Assembly (NCBI GenBank): GCA_964017235.1
Contig: OZ024929.1
Span: 112,639,793 to 112,703,792 of the forward strand
Length of the DNA stretch: 64,000 bases
Direction of reading: 5' to 3'
Source of the DNA: Sabellastarte sp. h YS-2021
Lineage: Eukaryota > Annelida > Polychaeta > Sabellida > Sabellidae
Under the pieces are notes generated by a model. The model saw only the letters and a program-made list of their open reading frames with translations, was not told where the DNA came from and searched no databases. This document shows positions 43,341-55,309 of this stretch, one piece after another. Each line of letters opens with the position of its first letter. Position 1 is the stretch's first letter. The position numbers were made by a program, and so were the translations under genes.

Positions 43341-43870
43341 TGGCTTGGTGCAATATTCAGCAAAGTTTATACCAGATTTTGCTACAGTCAGTGAACCACT
43401 GCGACAACTGACCAGGAAAAATGTGAAGTTTGTATGGGGTCGTCAATAGGCTGAAGCATTTGAAAAACTCAAAGAACTAATAACCAGAGCAGAGACACTA
43501 GCATATTTCAAAACTAACTGCAAAACAAGGATAGTAGGTGATGCAGGACCAACAGGACTGGGTGCTGTCCTTCTGCAACAACAGCATGGCATGTGGAGGG
43601 TTGTGTCATATGCATCCAGAAACTTAACAGACGCAGAGAGACGTTATTCTCAAACAGAGAATAAAGCCCTAGCTTTAGTATGGGCATGTGAGAGGTTCGA
43701 TCTGTATGTGTTTGGCCTTGAGTTCGAGTTAGAGACTGACCACAAACCACTAGAACACATTTATGGTGGCAAGCAAAAATTAGCAGCCAGGATTGAGAGA
43801 TGGGTATTGAGGTTGCAAGGATACTAATACAATGTAGTTTATAGACCTGGGAAGGCGAATATTGCTGATT
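43341..43870 (+). pseudogene. Gypsy RNase H remnant
   Basis: FLGLVQYSAKFIPDFA opens the connection domain; a TAG lies at 43447. RNase H follows with GDAGPTGLGAVLLQQ, ENKALALVWACERFDLYVFG and TDHKPLEHI, and a TAA at 43825 precedes RPGKANIADCLS. The Asp, Glu and second Asp are present. Confidence 0.88.
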
Positions 43871-43879
43871 GTCTATCGT

Positions 43880-45322
43880 GTTTGAATCAGAAGTCTCCAA
43901 AGGATTTAGCAGGGGAAAAAGAAGATTTTGTGTGTCTGATTGCACAGGAACATACTCCAGTAGGACTGAGTCCACAGGAAATTGAAGTAGAATCAGAAAA
44001 GGACCCCGAATTAAAAACAGTACGGCAGTATGTTCAGTCAGGAGACTGGAGTGAATGCAAGATGCCACATCTCCTGTGTGTAAAAAACGAGTTATGCTGT
44101 GTCGGTAAACTGATATTAAGAGGATCTAAAATTATCATACCAAAGAGCCTTCGACCAGAGGTTCTTGCATTGGTCCATTAAGGACATCCAAGGGATCATC
44201 AAAACAAAGAATCATTTGAGATCAAAGGTATGGTGGCCGAAAATGGACAGTGATGCGGAAAAGTTATGCAGGTCGTGTCATCCATGTCAGATGGTAGCAG
44301 GGTGTCAATCGCCTGAACCAATGCAGAGGGTGGAACCACCTTCAGGCCCATGGCAAGATCTAGCTGTCGACTTCCTTGGTCCATTCCCTGGGGGAGAAAG
44401 CATACTGGTAGTAGTAGATTACTACAGTAGATTTTTTGAAGTAGTAGTGATGAATTCAACAAAAAGCCATGATGTCATAAGAGCTTTGAACCCTATATTT
44501 GCGAGGTATGGCTATCCATTTTCACTGAAATCGGACAATGGTCCACAGTTTGTGTCAGAGGAGTTTTAAGCATACCTCAGCGAAAATGGAATTCAACATG
44601 TGACCTCACCACCCCTATGGCCCCAGGCAAATGGAGAAGTGGAGGTTCAGAATAAATCAATTCTGAAAGCATTAAAAGTTGCACATGCAGAAGGGAAAAG
44701 ATGGCAGGATGAACTCAACAAATTCCTGCTGGCTCATCGGTCAATGCCACATACAAGCACAGGAGCTACTCCAGCTTATCTCATGTTTAGCAGGGAATTA
44801 AAAACTAAGATTCCAGAGTTAAGGAGAGAAAAATCACAACTTGATCAGGCAATAAGAGACCTAGATTGGAAGAATAAACTTGTGGGGAAAGCAAAGGCTG
44901 ATGATCGCTGAGGAGTGAAACCAAGCACAGTTGAAGTGGGTGGTCAAGTTTTGTTAAGAAACACAAAAGAGCAAGGGAAATTAGCGTCAAAGTATGAGTC
45001 ATCTCCATACACTATTACCGGAAAAGAAGGGACAGAATTGACATTAAAGTCACAGACTGGAGACGACTACAGGCGCAATTCCTCGTTTGTGAGGCCATAC
45101 TATGAAAGGGATATGGTGGATGTAACTGAACAAGGTTTAGACCGGGATCAAACAGGAACTGAAGAACAAAGTTTAAACCGGGAACCAACTGGAAAACCAC
45201 CAACAAATAGTACCTCGGATATTGCAGGGTCACCATCTATATCTACACCAGTGAAAACTAGGCCATGCAGGGTTACAAAAAGACCTGCCAAGCTCAGTGA
45301 CTTTGTGGTTAAGATAAAGTAG
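43880..45322 (+). pseudogene. Gypsy integrase remnant
   Basis: The N-terminal zinc site is damaged near 44178-44195 by a stop and a frameshift, but KLCRSCHPCQMV keeps the Cys pair. The DDE residues are in AVDFLGPF, LKSDNGPQF and QANGEVE. In-frame stops follow at 44567 and 44909. The C-terminal part (GGQVLLRN, FVRPYYERD) ends at TAG 45320. Confidence 0.9.
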
Positions 45323-45736
45323 TTGTGCCAATGAGCACCCTGTGGTGAGCCAAACGCCCACAGGTAAAGGCTGTGAAAGCCTCAATAACTATTTAATAAT
45401 GTAAAATAAAAGAGACAAAAACTGACAAATAAATTAGTTATGTATCATTTGATAAAAGGGACTCTTATGCATGTAAAATGTGTTCAAATGGTCTCTGAAT
45501 GAAGATGATACAAGTAGACATTTAGGGAGATATATCGCATGTTAGTCCAGTTAATAGACTTTGAAGAATGTGTTTATTTTAAATATGGGTTTCACAACAC
45601 AACATTTGGGTTAATTTTGTGCATGAGTGTTTTTTTATAAGCCAGAATAATAGTTTCACTTATGTGGAGATAATTTTAATTTAGGGTAAAAAGGTGTATT
45701 TGATAATAAGGTAGTTTGTATTGGCAAATTCAAGCT

Positions 45737-45753
45737 TGAAGAAGAAAAAGGAA
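45737..45753 (+). promoter_or_regulatory. Polypurine tract
   Basis: GAAGAAGAAAAAGGAA immediately precedes the right LTR and would prime plus-strand synthesis. Confidence 0.75.
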
Positions 45754-45975
45754 TGTAATGTTTTGATCTAAAATGCTGTTATAATTCTCCACTAAAATAT
45801 AATAGTGCATTGTGTATTTCATATATATCTATCTGGAGAATCCAGGTTATGAGTCAGATTTCTTATAATGGGGTTCCCCAGCATGGTATATGAGAGTGTG
45901 ACTGCATATACACATTGAATAAAAGTTGTTTAGTTAAATCTGTGTAGTTCTTAAATGAGAAGAGACAATCTTACA
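45754..45975 (+). repeat. Right LTR
   Basis: It matches the left LTR with roughly ten substitutions and a small indel near the 5' end. Confidence 0.9.
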
Positions 45976-45980
45976 AACGT

Positions 45981-47116
45981 GATTATGGCATTTGTTACAA
46001 AAAAGGCTTCGCCAAATATTCTTGAAATTTTTGGTAACTCTGAAAAGAGTTTGGTTAGCTACAGGAAATTCAGTATGGACAAGAAAAAAAATCCACAGCC
46101 TTACATCAGAATTACTTCTTGACCATCTTGAATATTTCAAATTTGAGTTCTGCTGTAAGGTTAAAGTGGATGTCTGAACCTGTGCTGATATCTAGGCTTT
46201 CCTTTGCTGATTTCTGAACATGGGACTGCTGGGTCCCAATAAACATTAGAAACATTTTTGTAAGGTTTAAACGGTTACAAAATGTTTTAAACCCTATCTC
46301 TGGAGTTACTGAATGTTCCCAAGGGTTTTGATAAACCTTCTAGATGCAAATGTTTTTGCTGAAAACATTTATCAAGTGTTTGCAAAATAACTCAAGAAAC
46401 TGATGTTTGACTGGAAGCGTTTTTCAAACATTTATGCCATAGGTAAAACATTAAGGTTTTACTGGAAATGTTTTTTCAAACATTTACCATTAAATGTGTG
46501 ATAATCTGTAAACATAAAAAGTTTAAACAACATTTGATGACAATGCTTCACCAATGTTTGCTCAGTAAGCATTGTACTAACATTCCATAGCAACAGGTTT
46601 TTATATCCAGCATTTTAAAAAGTTTTTGAAATGTTTTCTACAAAATTTCTTGACAGAATTCTGTCACAAACGGTTTTTGCATCCATGTTTTCAGAATGCT
46701 TATTAAATGTTCACATTTAAACATTTACAGACAAAGATGGCAGTGAGCAATAATAGAGGATTTTAGATAACTTTGTCACAAATTACCCCACATGCAATGT
46801 CTAACAGTAAGAATTGAATGGGGGCACAGTTTCTAAACCACTATCTTACAATTTGTGACATAAAAACAATATTTTCATTGGCGAGTAAACTAAAAACAGT
46901 TTTAATTGGTGAGTAAACTAAAGTTTTGCTTATAATTAGGTAAATTAAAAACAGCTTTAATTTCACTCCTGAGCCCAATTAAGGTTAATATCGATAATTA
47001 ATACTGAAATAATATTTCTGAGACATGATAATATTCATTTATATTGTTTTTCGACAATTTTCATTAAGCGCTTAATTAATAGCATGCACAAAACATTCTA
47101 ATAACCTTTAGGAGCG
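45981..47116. other. Intergenic; AAACATTT-rich repeat
   Basis: From about 46236 to 46730 the sequence is packed with AAACATTT/AAATGTTT motifs in both directions, as at 59.06-59.66 kb. It is a decayed foldback-type repeat. No gene is seen. Confidence 0.5.
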
Positions 47117-47791
47117 ACTGTAGAATCCCCCTGACGGAAGTATAAATATGCTAATTAGCAATATCTAATGTTTTTGAATATTCAGAATTTGAATAATGTA
47201 AATGTAGAAAAAACTTGTAAAATATGTAGACAAGTCGACAAGGTTGACAAGTGGAAAGTTTTACTTGACAGGTAGAGAGGTTGAAAGGTCGACAAAGTCG
47301 ACAAATTATAAAATTATTATTTGCAAATAAGATCAAATAAATAAGTATATGCCTTATATTACTAGGTAGTTGGTCGACAGGTTGACAAAATCGACAAAAA
47401 CAAAGAAATATACATAGATAAGGTATTGGTGGAGAGGCAGACAAAGTCGACAATCTGATGAAAGTAATGTAGAGGAGAATGCAAGGTCGACAGGTTGACA
47501 AAGTCGACAAATTGCACACATACATATTATATATAATGTTGAGTTTTTGACATTTCAGTATTAGGTCGACAAAGTCGACAAAACAATGCTGAGTACCTTG
47601 TACACTTAAATTCTGTCGACTTTGTCGACCTCTGTAAATTTTTTTTTTTTTTTGCTTTGTCGACTTTGTCGACCCTTTGCAAATTCAGCAAGATAGATTT
47701 TAATGTATTCATGATTCCCCAAGTATTAATATATTTATAAGTTTGAAGCATAATTAGCATATTACTACTTCCGTCAGGGGGATTCTACAGT
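47117..47791. mobile_element. Inverted-repeat MITE filled with GTCGAC units
   Basis: Left ACTGTAGAATCCCCCTGACG and onward through GGAAGTA and TATGCTAATTA is mirrored at the right (47752-47791) with about four changes in 40 bases. The interior repeats GTCGACAAAGTCGACAA on the left and its complement TTGTCGACTTTGTCGACC on the right, so it folds on itself. No convincing target duplication and no transposase. Confidence 0.8.
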
Positions 47792-48010
47792 TCAGCCAAC
47801 CTTTATAATAAGATTTCATACCAATCATTTTTTAACTTTTAGAAAATAATTTTCTTCAAATGTATGCAAACATTAGAAATGTTTACTCGCGTGTATATGT
47901 CCTGTAGATTATTCCACTTTTGCCTTTCCAATGTTTTATCTAGAAATTAGCAAAGGCAGAAACTTATCACTGACAAATTCAGATGTTAGAATATTTTTTT
48001 TGTTTTCCAG

Positions 48011-48330
48011 TATGGACGGGGGTGAGGTTCCTGACATCACTGTCAACAAACCCCAACAAAATGCGGAACTTGACAGTCTGTGACAAGATCTACACTTCTG
48101 GCTTGTCGTTAATTATTGGCATGGAACCCTGACATAACATCTGTTTACTGTGGAGTCCTGTGTGTGCTTACAAAAGAAATCCCAGCTTTCTTAGAATACA
48201 TGCACTTTGCTCAATCAACCCCAGGGCTCCCTAATCTGACTTTCCAGGAGGTGAAAGTTTGACATGCAATCTTTGACCCCTGGTACCACATCTTCAACCT
48301 GGCCTCTTGTATCTTGTTATCTGAAGCCTG
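48011..48330 (+). pseudogene. Possible degraded coding exon, GPCR-like
   Basis: After TTTTCCAG the frames read WTGVRFLTSLSTNPNKMRNL, then, after a frameshift near 48115, NPDITSVYCGVLCVLTKEIP to LPNLTFQEVKV, a stop, and HAIFDPWYHIFNLASC. A DPW motif in a hydrophobic stretch recalls the TM7 of prostanoid-type receptors. The match is weak and from memory; it may be chance. Confidence 0.2.
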
Positions 48331-48378
48331 TATCCCACCTCTTCCTTCTCATTCTACACCCCATTTGTTTTATATATG

Positions 48379-48666
48379 TGCCACTGTGGCCTAGCGGGTA
48401 ACACACTTGTCTAGGAACTCAGAGGACGTGGGTTCAATCCCAGGTACAGGCAGATACATAGTGGTTTGGATGACCACTTAAAATGGCAGTCCTCTGTCAT
48501 TGGGTTCTATCCCCAGTGGTAGGTTAAAGAACCTCAAGGAATGTTAGGGGAATGTCAGTTACTTGTGAGTTGGAGCTGTGCCTGTACAGTCAGATTGGTT
48601 AAATAGCGCTTTGAGTCCTGTAGTATATGGAGATATTGCGCTGAGTATAAATACATAATAATAATA
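48379..48666 (+). mobile_element. tRNA-headed SINE
   Basis: A box TGGCCTAGCGG and B box GGGTTCAATCCC are well formed, about 35 bases apart. The tail ends AAATACATAATAATAATAAT. The flanks share ATATATG (48372-48378 and 48667-48673). An older copy lies in intron 2 at 34165-34494. Confidence 0.88.
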
Positions 48667-48763
48667 ATATATGGTATTTTTGCCCTTCCAACAAACCCTC
48701 TCCCCTGTATCTCTTTACAAAAGAGGTAACTTGTTTCCTTTTAGCCCTTTGTCAACACACATG

Positions 48764-48945
48764 CTAGGTTGGAGGTTCAAACCCCGGATTTTATGTGGGA
48801 AAGTTGGCAGTTGCTTACCTATGGTTGGCAGTTTACAGTACATAACCTTGACAACTGTATGTTCTGGTTTCCTCTGCCCACCAAACTATCATGTCATATT
48901 GAAAGCGATTTAAAACCCCACATAAATTTGCCGCCTGTTGAGAAC
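48764..48945 (+). mobile_element. SINE fragment with conserved 3' domain
   Basis: B-box-like GGAGGTTCAAACCCC is followed by GTGGGAAAGTTGGCAGTTGC and CTGGTTTCCTCTGCCCACCA, the same domain as the SINEs at 2.85 and 22.57 kb, here on the plus strand. The overlapping 80-codon frame is accidental. Confidence 0.65.
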
Positions 48946-49096
48946 ATATAAAAGGGGCATTACCTCAGATATGCTAATATGGTTATTATCGTTTCATTAT
49001 TATTCAGTATTACATAACATTATGCTATACCTCAGTATGTTTATAGACGATTCATTATTGTTCAGTTAACGGTGGAACATTATATTTTGTTTTTGT

Positions 49097-49260
49097 CATT
49101 TATCAATAAAATAAACAATCAACTAAAACAATAGTTACTTTGCCATATAAAAGCTACACCATTTCATGTAAATTTCATCATTTATCAATAAAATAAACAA
49201 TCAACTAAAACAATAGTTAGTTTGCCATATAAAAGCTACACCATTTCATGTAAATTTCAT
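49097..49260. repeat. 82-bp tandem duplication
   Basis: CATTTATCAATAAAATAAAC starts at 49097 and 49179; the copies are identical except for one base. Confidence 0.93.
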
Positions 49261-50263
49261 CACAAAGATATTGATGAAGCAAGTCGTATACTTGAACTAA
49301 CTATTACTGAATTCTTTGCATTAATTTCAACACATTACAGATACAACATTGATAGCAAAATTGTAGAAAAATAAAACTACACTACAATAAAAGAATCCCA
49401 TGATACATGATAACAGCTTATGCATTTATTACAATGTTTAGTCAACTCAATATTAAATTCGAACCATATGTTAAAATAAAGCAAAATATAAAAAATTTAG
49501 ATTATAAAATTTGGATTCATCAGAGGCCAGATTCATAAAAGGTTACACATGATGTACTTTCTTTGTCTCAACTGGTGCTGCGCAAAAAATATTTAAAACT
49601 CACTCAGGTAAGGCCTTTGGTAAATCTGTCAACAGGTATGCGAATTTTGTAAAGTATAAACAAATATTCATAGATCCAAATGGCCACTGACCTTGCTAAA
49701 GGCTCAAGCTAGTTGAAAAAAATTCAGTTCAGATAATGAAGTTTTGCTTTATATAATGTACTCATACACGTACTGGTTTTTACATTAGCATACAGCTAAT
49801 GCAGTCTGATAAGCTTATATCTCCTAACATGTATGAGGGCTTTATGAATACCGAATATCTGTGTGCATGCTTAAAAAGGAATCGTACAAATTTGAGCCTT
49901 AAACAAGGACATTGAAACTTCCATGTAAATATTCCAGTCATGCAGAAAACAGTAAACACATATTTTCAAAAAAAAAAAGCTAAAAAGGAGAATGTTTCCT
50001 CAAAACTATATCAGTTTTCACGGTAGCACTTGTTTACTCTTTATTGAAGTTGTACACAATTACACTCTTGGAGAACGATTTATTTATTTTTTTTTTTACA
50101 AAATCAGATGTAGATATAATATTATATTTCATGGAAATTTTCTCTCAAATGAACGAAAATTGCAATATTTGTTTTGCAAGAAATTTTGTAAGACCCATAG
50201 AGCTACCTCGGCAGCAATTAGCAGATTGAGGGTCCAGGTCATGAATGCTTCCACACTATAACC
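49261..50263. other. No feature seen
   Basis: AT-rich intergenic sequence without a convincing frame or repeat. Confidence 0.4.
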
Positions 50264-50851
50264 TGGGCCCGTATTCACAAAAGGTCTTAGCCAGGGCTTA
50301 GGCTTAAAGTTGAGACTTTTGTCTCAAGTTTCTGCCCAAAAACTGCTACATCTTTTGTCTTTGGCTTAGTGGTATTCACAAAGAATTTAAGACCGGTCTT
50401 AGGCTTAGCCAAGGGCTCAACTCTAAGACTGGTTGGTAGTGGGCTTAAGTTTTGTAAAGAGGACTTAAATATGGCCGCCATAAACTTTTCTCCACTTCAA
50501 AATTTGAAATGGCTGTAAATAAAGTATAATTATACGGAACACCTCACTAAAGCAGTCTTTGGGAGTTTATGTGTGGTAACAAGGTTTTCCATTTCAAAAC
50601 GGCACTTTTCCTTTGATAAAATGCATTAAATGAATAATATATATCACCAATAGTATAGTTTGAAATAGAAAAGAAAGGTCACATGACACATAAAACCACT
50701 GTGGTTATTTGATAATTTTGGACTTAGCTAAGTCCCTTTTTGTGAATACGGATTTAAGACAAAACTTACCTGAGACAAAAGTCTCAACTTTAAGACCACA
50801 TTTAAGCCTAAGACCAGGATAAGTCTAAGACCCTTCGTGAATACCGTCCCA
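50264..50851. mobile_element. Long-TIR MITE, copy 1
   Basis: The left end TGGGCCCGTATTCACAAAAG is mirrored by GTGAATACCGTCCCA at the right, and inverted matching extends inward through AGACTTTTGTCTCA. A second copy of nearly the same length lies 84 bp downstream. Minus-strand frames of 64 codons in both copies are by-products. Confidence 0.85.
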
Positions 50852-50934
50852 GATCTATAACAAAAAAATAAATTTTGTTTGATGCAATTTGTCTGCAAAG
50901 AATGTCTCTTCATGAGTGAATTAAATACAAATAC

Positions 50935-51521
50935 TGGGCCCATATTCACGAAAGGTCTTAGCCAGGGCTTAGGCTTAAAGTTGAGACTTTTGTCTCAAGT
51001 TTCTGCCCAAAAACTGCTACATCTTTTGTCTTAGGCTTAGTGGTATTCACAAAGAATTTAAGACCAGTCTTAGGCTTAGCCAAGGGCTCAACTTTAAGAC
51101 TGGTTGGTAGTGGGCTTAAATTTTGTAAAGAGGACTTAAATATGGCCGCCATAAACTTTTCTCCACTTCAAAATTTCAAAGGGCTGTAAATAAAGTATAA
51201 TTATACAGAACACCTCACTAAAGCAGTCTTTGGAATTTTATATGTGGTAACAAGGTTTTCCATTTCAAAACAGTACTTTTGCTTAGATAAAATGCATTAA
51301 ATGAAGGATATATGTCACCAATAGTATAGTTTGAATAGCAAAGAAGGGTCACGTGACCCAGAAAACCACTGTGGTTATTTGATAATCTTGGACTTAGCTA
51401 AGTCACCCTTTGTGAATACGGTTTTAAGACAAAACTTAGCTGAGACAAAAGTCTCAACTTTAAGACCACATTTAAGCCTAAGACCTGGCTAAGTCTAAGA
51501 CCTTTCGTGAATACCGGCCCA
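50935..51521. mobile_element. Long-TIR MITE, copy 2
   Basis: Same element as 50264-50851 in the same orientation, with ends TGGGCCCATATTCACG and CGTGAATACCGGCCCA. The TIRs of this copy are closer to each other than those of copy 1. Confidence 0.85.
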
Positions 51522-51904
51522 GAACACTGATTTGTGTAAGTTGCTTAACAAAGAATATATATTATGTGATTGAAAGAGTGCAAAATCTACGAGAGAATTA
51601 ATTGATACTAGTTTAAAACAAGATAGTTTCAACCTTGATCTTCATTTTGTTCTTTAATGTACATTCCACCCCAAATTTTCAGGAAGACCACGTGTTTTGT
51701 TTCCCCCTTTTTTGAATGGGAGCTATATCACCATGTCATACACAATAGGAAAACTTCCAGAATGACATATACAGAAAAAATGTATCACCAAATGAAGATA
51801 ACAATATTTTACGAGTGCGCAGCAAAGGTTCTCAGCCCTTTCTTTCTTTGTGGCACAAGATTGCATTCATTCTCGCGCCTACTTGTAGTTAATTCGTGGG
51901 GTAA

Positions 51905-52665
51905 TTGTTGGGGTGTACGGACGTTTGCCCACAGGGACCCTTGCCTACAGCAAATCTTACGCTGCAGAATGTTTGCCCACAATACTAATAAAACAAGGTC
52001 TAATATTTTTTATTACATTACAACTATGTGTCCAGAGTAGATATCTTAGACAGTACTAATTGTAATATTAAAAATGGAAATCCTATTGACACTTAAAGAA
52101 ATCGTAATGCGACCAACCGTATATAATTTTTACAAAATTAATGTTAGGCCTGTCTTATGTGGGAAAAGTTAAATTTTGACAAAGTGCAATTAATGATTTT
52201 CACAAAGAAAGCAATATAACCTGAGCTGGTTTCAAAGGGGTGGTTTGATTGTAATAAGAAGACTTCTAAGACAAGGTGGAAGCCTTTGTCGACCTCTTTT
52301 GAATATTTGATCTATTTTACAACTATGTGACCAGATGAGATATCTAAGGCAATACTAATTGTAATAATAAAAAGGAACATTTTGGTGAAAAGCAATTACT
52401 GCTGTTTTAAATCTATATATCTTAAGAAGTTATCTAAACATTGTTTAAATGTTACAAAAGAAACATCAAAGGCTGAAGGGATGCCTTTTGTAAAGTGCAT
52501 TTCATATTTGGTCTCTTTTAAAACTGAAATATCTAAAGCGGTTTTTAGACAGTAATTGTACTAAAAATAACTTATTCTTGTACCAGACAAAGTTTATCTG
52601 TGGGCACAGGTCTGTGTGGGCAAAGATCCTGTAGGCAAACATCCAGGATTCAGTTGTTGGTAAAT
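51905..52665. repeat. Foldback repeat, imperfect arms
   Basis: GGACGTTTGCCCACAGGGAC at 51919 has an inverted, diverged partner near 52595-52650 (complement GGATGTTTGCCTACAGGATC). Between the arms, CAACTATGTG(T/A)CCAGA recurs at about 52020 and 52318. It could be an old MITE. Confidence 0.5.
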
Positions 52666-52739
52666 CGTCAGATATCTTCACCAATTCGTATTCTCAGAAT
52701 ATTCTTCTTTTTTAATGCTTTTAATCTCAGGTCAGTCGA

Positions 52740-52870
52740 ACGTGTATATTTTATTATCCACCGCAAGCCGTATTTGACCTGTATGGGGGGTGGATAGATA
52801 GAGCGGGATATGTATTTATTTTTACACAACGGTGATTCCATACTATGCATAACAAGGCCACTGCCGCAGC
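52740..52870. repeat. Dispersed repeat also at 2.16-2.28 kb
   Basis: ATCCACCGCAAGCCGTATTT to GAGCGGGATATGTATTTATT matches the earlier site with moderate divergence. Confidence 0.55.
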
Positions 52871-52889
52871 GGTTATCTCCCACCTTAGA

Positions 52890-54520
52890 ATCAGTAATAA
52901 TGGAGAACTAAAGGAGATATAAGGCCTTTGTAGTAAGATAACCCCACTTGACATTGAAGAAGGGGTCAAAGGTAAAAGTCAGCAATTGGAAAAGAGTCTC
53001 AGGCCTTGACTTCCTTTAAGTTGTTTTCACATTTGGAACCCCTAGTAGCAATGATAAGGGAGATATAGGGCCTTTTTAATAGGATAATCCCATTTAACAT
53101 GTGATATGGAGGCCATTTTGTTTTCAAAACTAGGCCAAATTACTATCAGGCTAACTTTCCTAGCCATATATATATTGCGCATATTTGATGAACCTAGCTG
53201 CAATATTTCAAGTTTTAGAGCATCTTAATGATTTTTAAATAATTGGCTATGGTGGCCATTTTTTTTCAAAATAAATTTTTGTCAAGCAAAACATTTGAAG
53301 GCCAGGACTTTTGATGGTCTGTCTTTATATTCTGAAGCCATAGCACCAATAATTAATAAGGGTGAAATAAAGACATTTTAGTATGACGACCCCATTTAAC
53401 CTTGAAGCAGGAGTCAAAGGATAAATTCAACACCTGGAAAAGATTCCCAGGCCATGACTTTGTACAAGTTGTTTTCACATTCTGAACCGCTAAGAGCAAT
53501 ATTAGGGGAGATATAAGACCTTTGTAATAGAATAATCCCGTTTGACATTAAACATGTGATACGGTGGCCATATTCCTTTTAGAACTGGGTCAAAATTACT
53601 ATCAGGCTAACTTTTCTGGCCATATATCTTTTGTGCAAATATGATGAAGCTAGCTGGAATATTTCGAGATTTAGAACAACTTTATGATTTTTAAACAGTT
53701 GGCTATGGTGGCCATTTTGTTTTTCAAAATGAGGCCAAAATTTTGCAGAGACAGGTATTCGTAGCCATAAACATTCCCTGCAAATTTGATGAAGATATCT
53801 TTATAAATGAATGAGATGTTAAGGTTTATGTTAAAACTTGACAAACGGACACAAGGACGGATGCACAGACACACGTATGGTAGGCAATCTATGCTTTTCA
53901 TGGTCTGTCTTTACAATCTGAAGCCACAGCACCACTAATAAGGGAGAAATAAGGACATTTTAATGTGACGACCTTATTTAACCTTGGACCAGGGGTCAAA
54001 GGTCAAATTCAACACCTGGAAAAGATTCCCAGGCCATGACTTCCTACAAGTTTTCACATTTTGAACCTCTAAGAGCAATATTTGAGGAGATGTAAGGCCT
54101 TTTTAACAGGATACCCCCATTTGACATTAAACATGTGATATGGCGGCCATTTTGTTTTATGAACTAGGCCAAAATTACTATCAGGCTAGCTTTTCTAGCC
54201 ATATAGCTTTTGTGCAAATTTGCTGAAGCTAGCTGCAATATTTCAAGATTTAAAGCACCTTTTCGATTTTCAAACAATTAGCTATGGCGGCCATTTTGTT
54301 TTTCAAAATAGGCTAAAATAATTCAGAGACAGGTTTTCACAGCCATAAACATTCCCTGCAAATTTGGTGAAGATATCTTCATAAATGAATGAGATAGTAA
54401 GGTTTATGCAAAAGCGTGATGAATGGATGGAGGGATGCACAAATGCACTCACGGACGCACGGACAGAAGGCGTTTTATAATCGCCTGACCACGACCTTCA
54501 GCCGCAGGCTGGAGATAATA
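52890..54520. repeat. 'GGCCATTTTGTTTTTC' repeat block, three units
   Basis: Each unit holds AGGGGTCAAAGGTCAAATTC-like, CCAGGCCATGACTTCC, CTATCAGGCTAACTTTTCT and TATGGTGGCCATTTTGTTTT in the same order (near 52961, 53406 and 53990). The block ends with GGATGGAGGGATGCAC and CCTTCAGCCGCAGGCTGGAG. A reverse-oriented end of this family lies at 62375-62640. Confidence 0.75.
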
Positions 54521-55300
54521 ACTGTCAATAAATTCTGGAATATATCTGGAAAACTGTGAAGCCTACAAATATGTATTGTATATCATTAGAAAGGTCATAT
54601 AACAGCATTTTTATCAGTCTTTATTGCGTGAAAATCCATACAGAAATAACTGAGGTATTGCAAGTTAAAGGTTGAAGTTCTCAACCAGGAAGAACATCCA
54701 GCGATACATCCAGTATGACTCATTGGCAACTGCCCAGCAGCAGAGCAAAGACGTGGAAGATTATATGCTACCTATAGAGGCGTACTGTCATGGTAAACTT
54801 CAAAGGTGGCAAATATCAGTGAAAATTTTGAACATCAGGTTGTTGTCATGTGAGGTGACACAATATGAAGAGGACTGGAAACAAAGTGGAACAACGTAGA
54901 GGTGAAGATTTGTTATATCATGTGACCAAGCTGGAAATCGCTTGTATGCTTCTATATTTGCTTTAGATATAAGTTTTGAGATCGTTTGCTGGTCTGTGAA
55001 GTATGTGTAAATTTGTTTCTTAAGTTATTAGCTGAATAAATTGATGAATATCCTGTTAAAATTTTGAAAAAAAATTGATCATATGTCTGGATTTTTATTT
55101 CTAATTTTTTTAAATGGCACAGATTTAGCGTAGTGACCTTAAAACAGCGTACACAGCGACCTGTGCTTGTTCAATGAATGTACCATTTTATTAAAATAAT
55201 GATTTTGTAAGCTAAGCTCTGGTGAGGCTTGCACTTCTAGATATTACTTTTTTTCATTTGTTTTTTGTTTTGTTTTTTTGGTCACCAAACCTTCATGAAT
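54521..55300. other. No feature seen
   Basis: A 75-codon frame at 54672-54899 has no recognisable content; it is most likely chance. Confidence 0.4.
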
Positions 55301-55309
55301 TGTGGGATA

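Larger units (their letters stand above)
40841..45975 (+). mobile_element. Complete, decayed Ty3/Gypsy LTR retrotransposon
   Basis: Two LTRs (40841-41064 and 45754-45975) begin TGTAATG and end TTACA. The flanks AATGT and AACGT fit a 5-bp target duplication with one change. Inside, one forward reading order gives gag with two zinc knuckles, protease, RT, RNase H and DDE integrase, the Ty3/Gypsy order. The IADD box and the primer site suggest a Mag/K02A2.6-like lineage. LTR differences (roughly ten substitutions plus a small indel) and many stops indicate an old insertion. It lies 1.2 kb upstream of the transporter gene in the opposite orientation. Confidence 0.93.

Noticed and set aside
50287-51152. 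Two 64-codon minus-strand frames with almost the same peptide starting MAAIFKSSLQ
   Set aside because: Both sit inside the two MITE copies. Conservation is explained by the element's DNA, and no gene context is present.
54672-54899. Small host gene on the plus strand
   Set aside because: The composition is random, there is no conserved motif, and splice sites are not evident.
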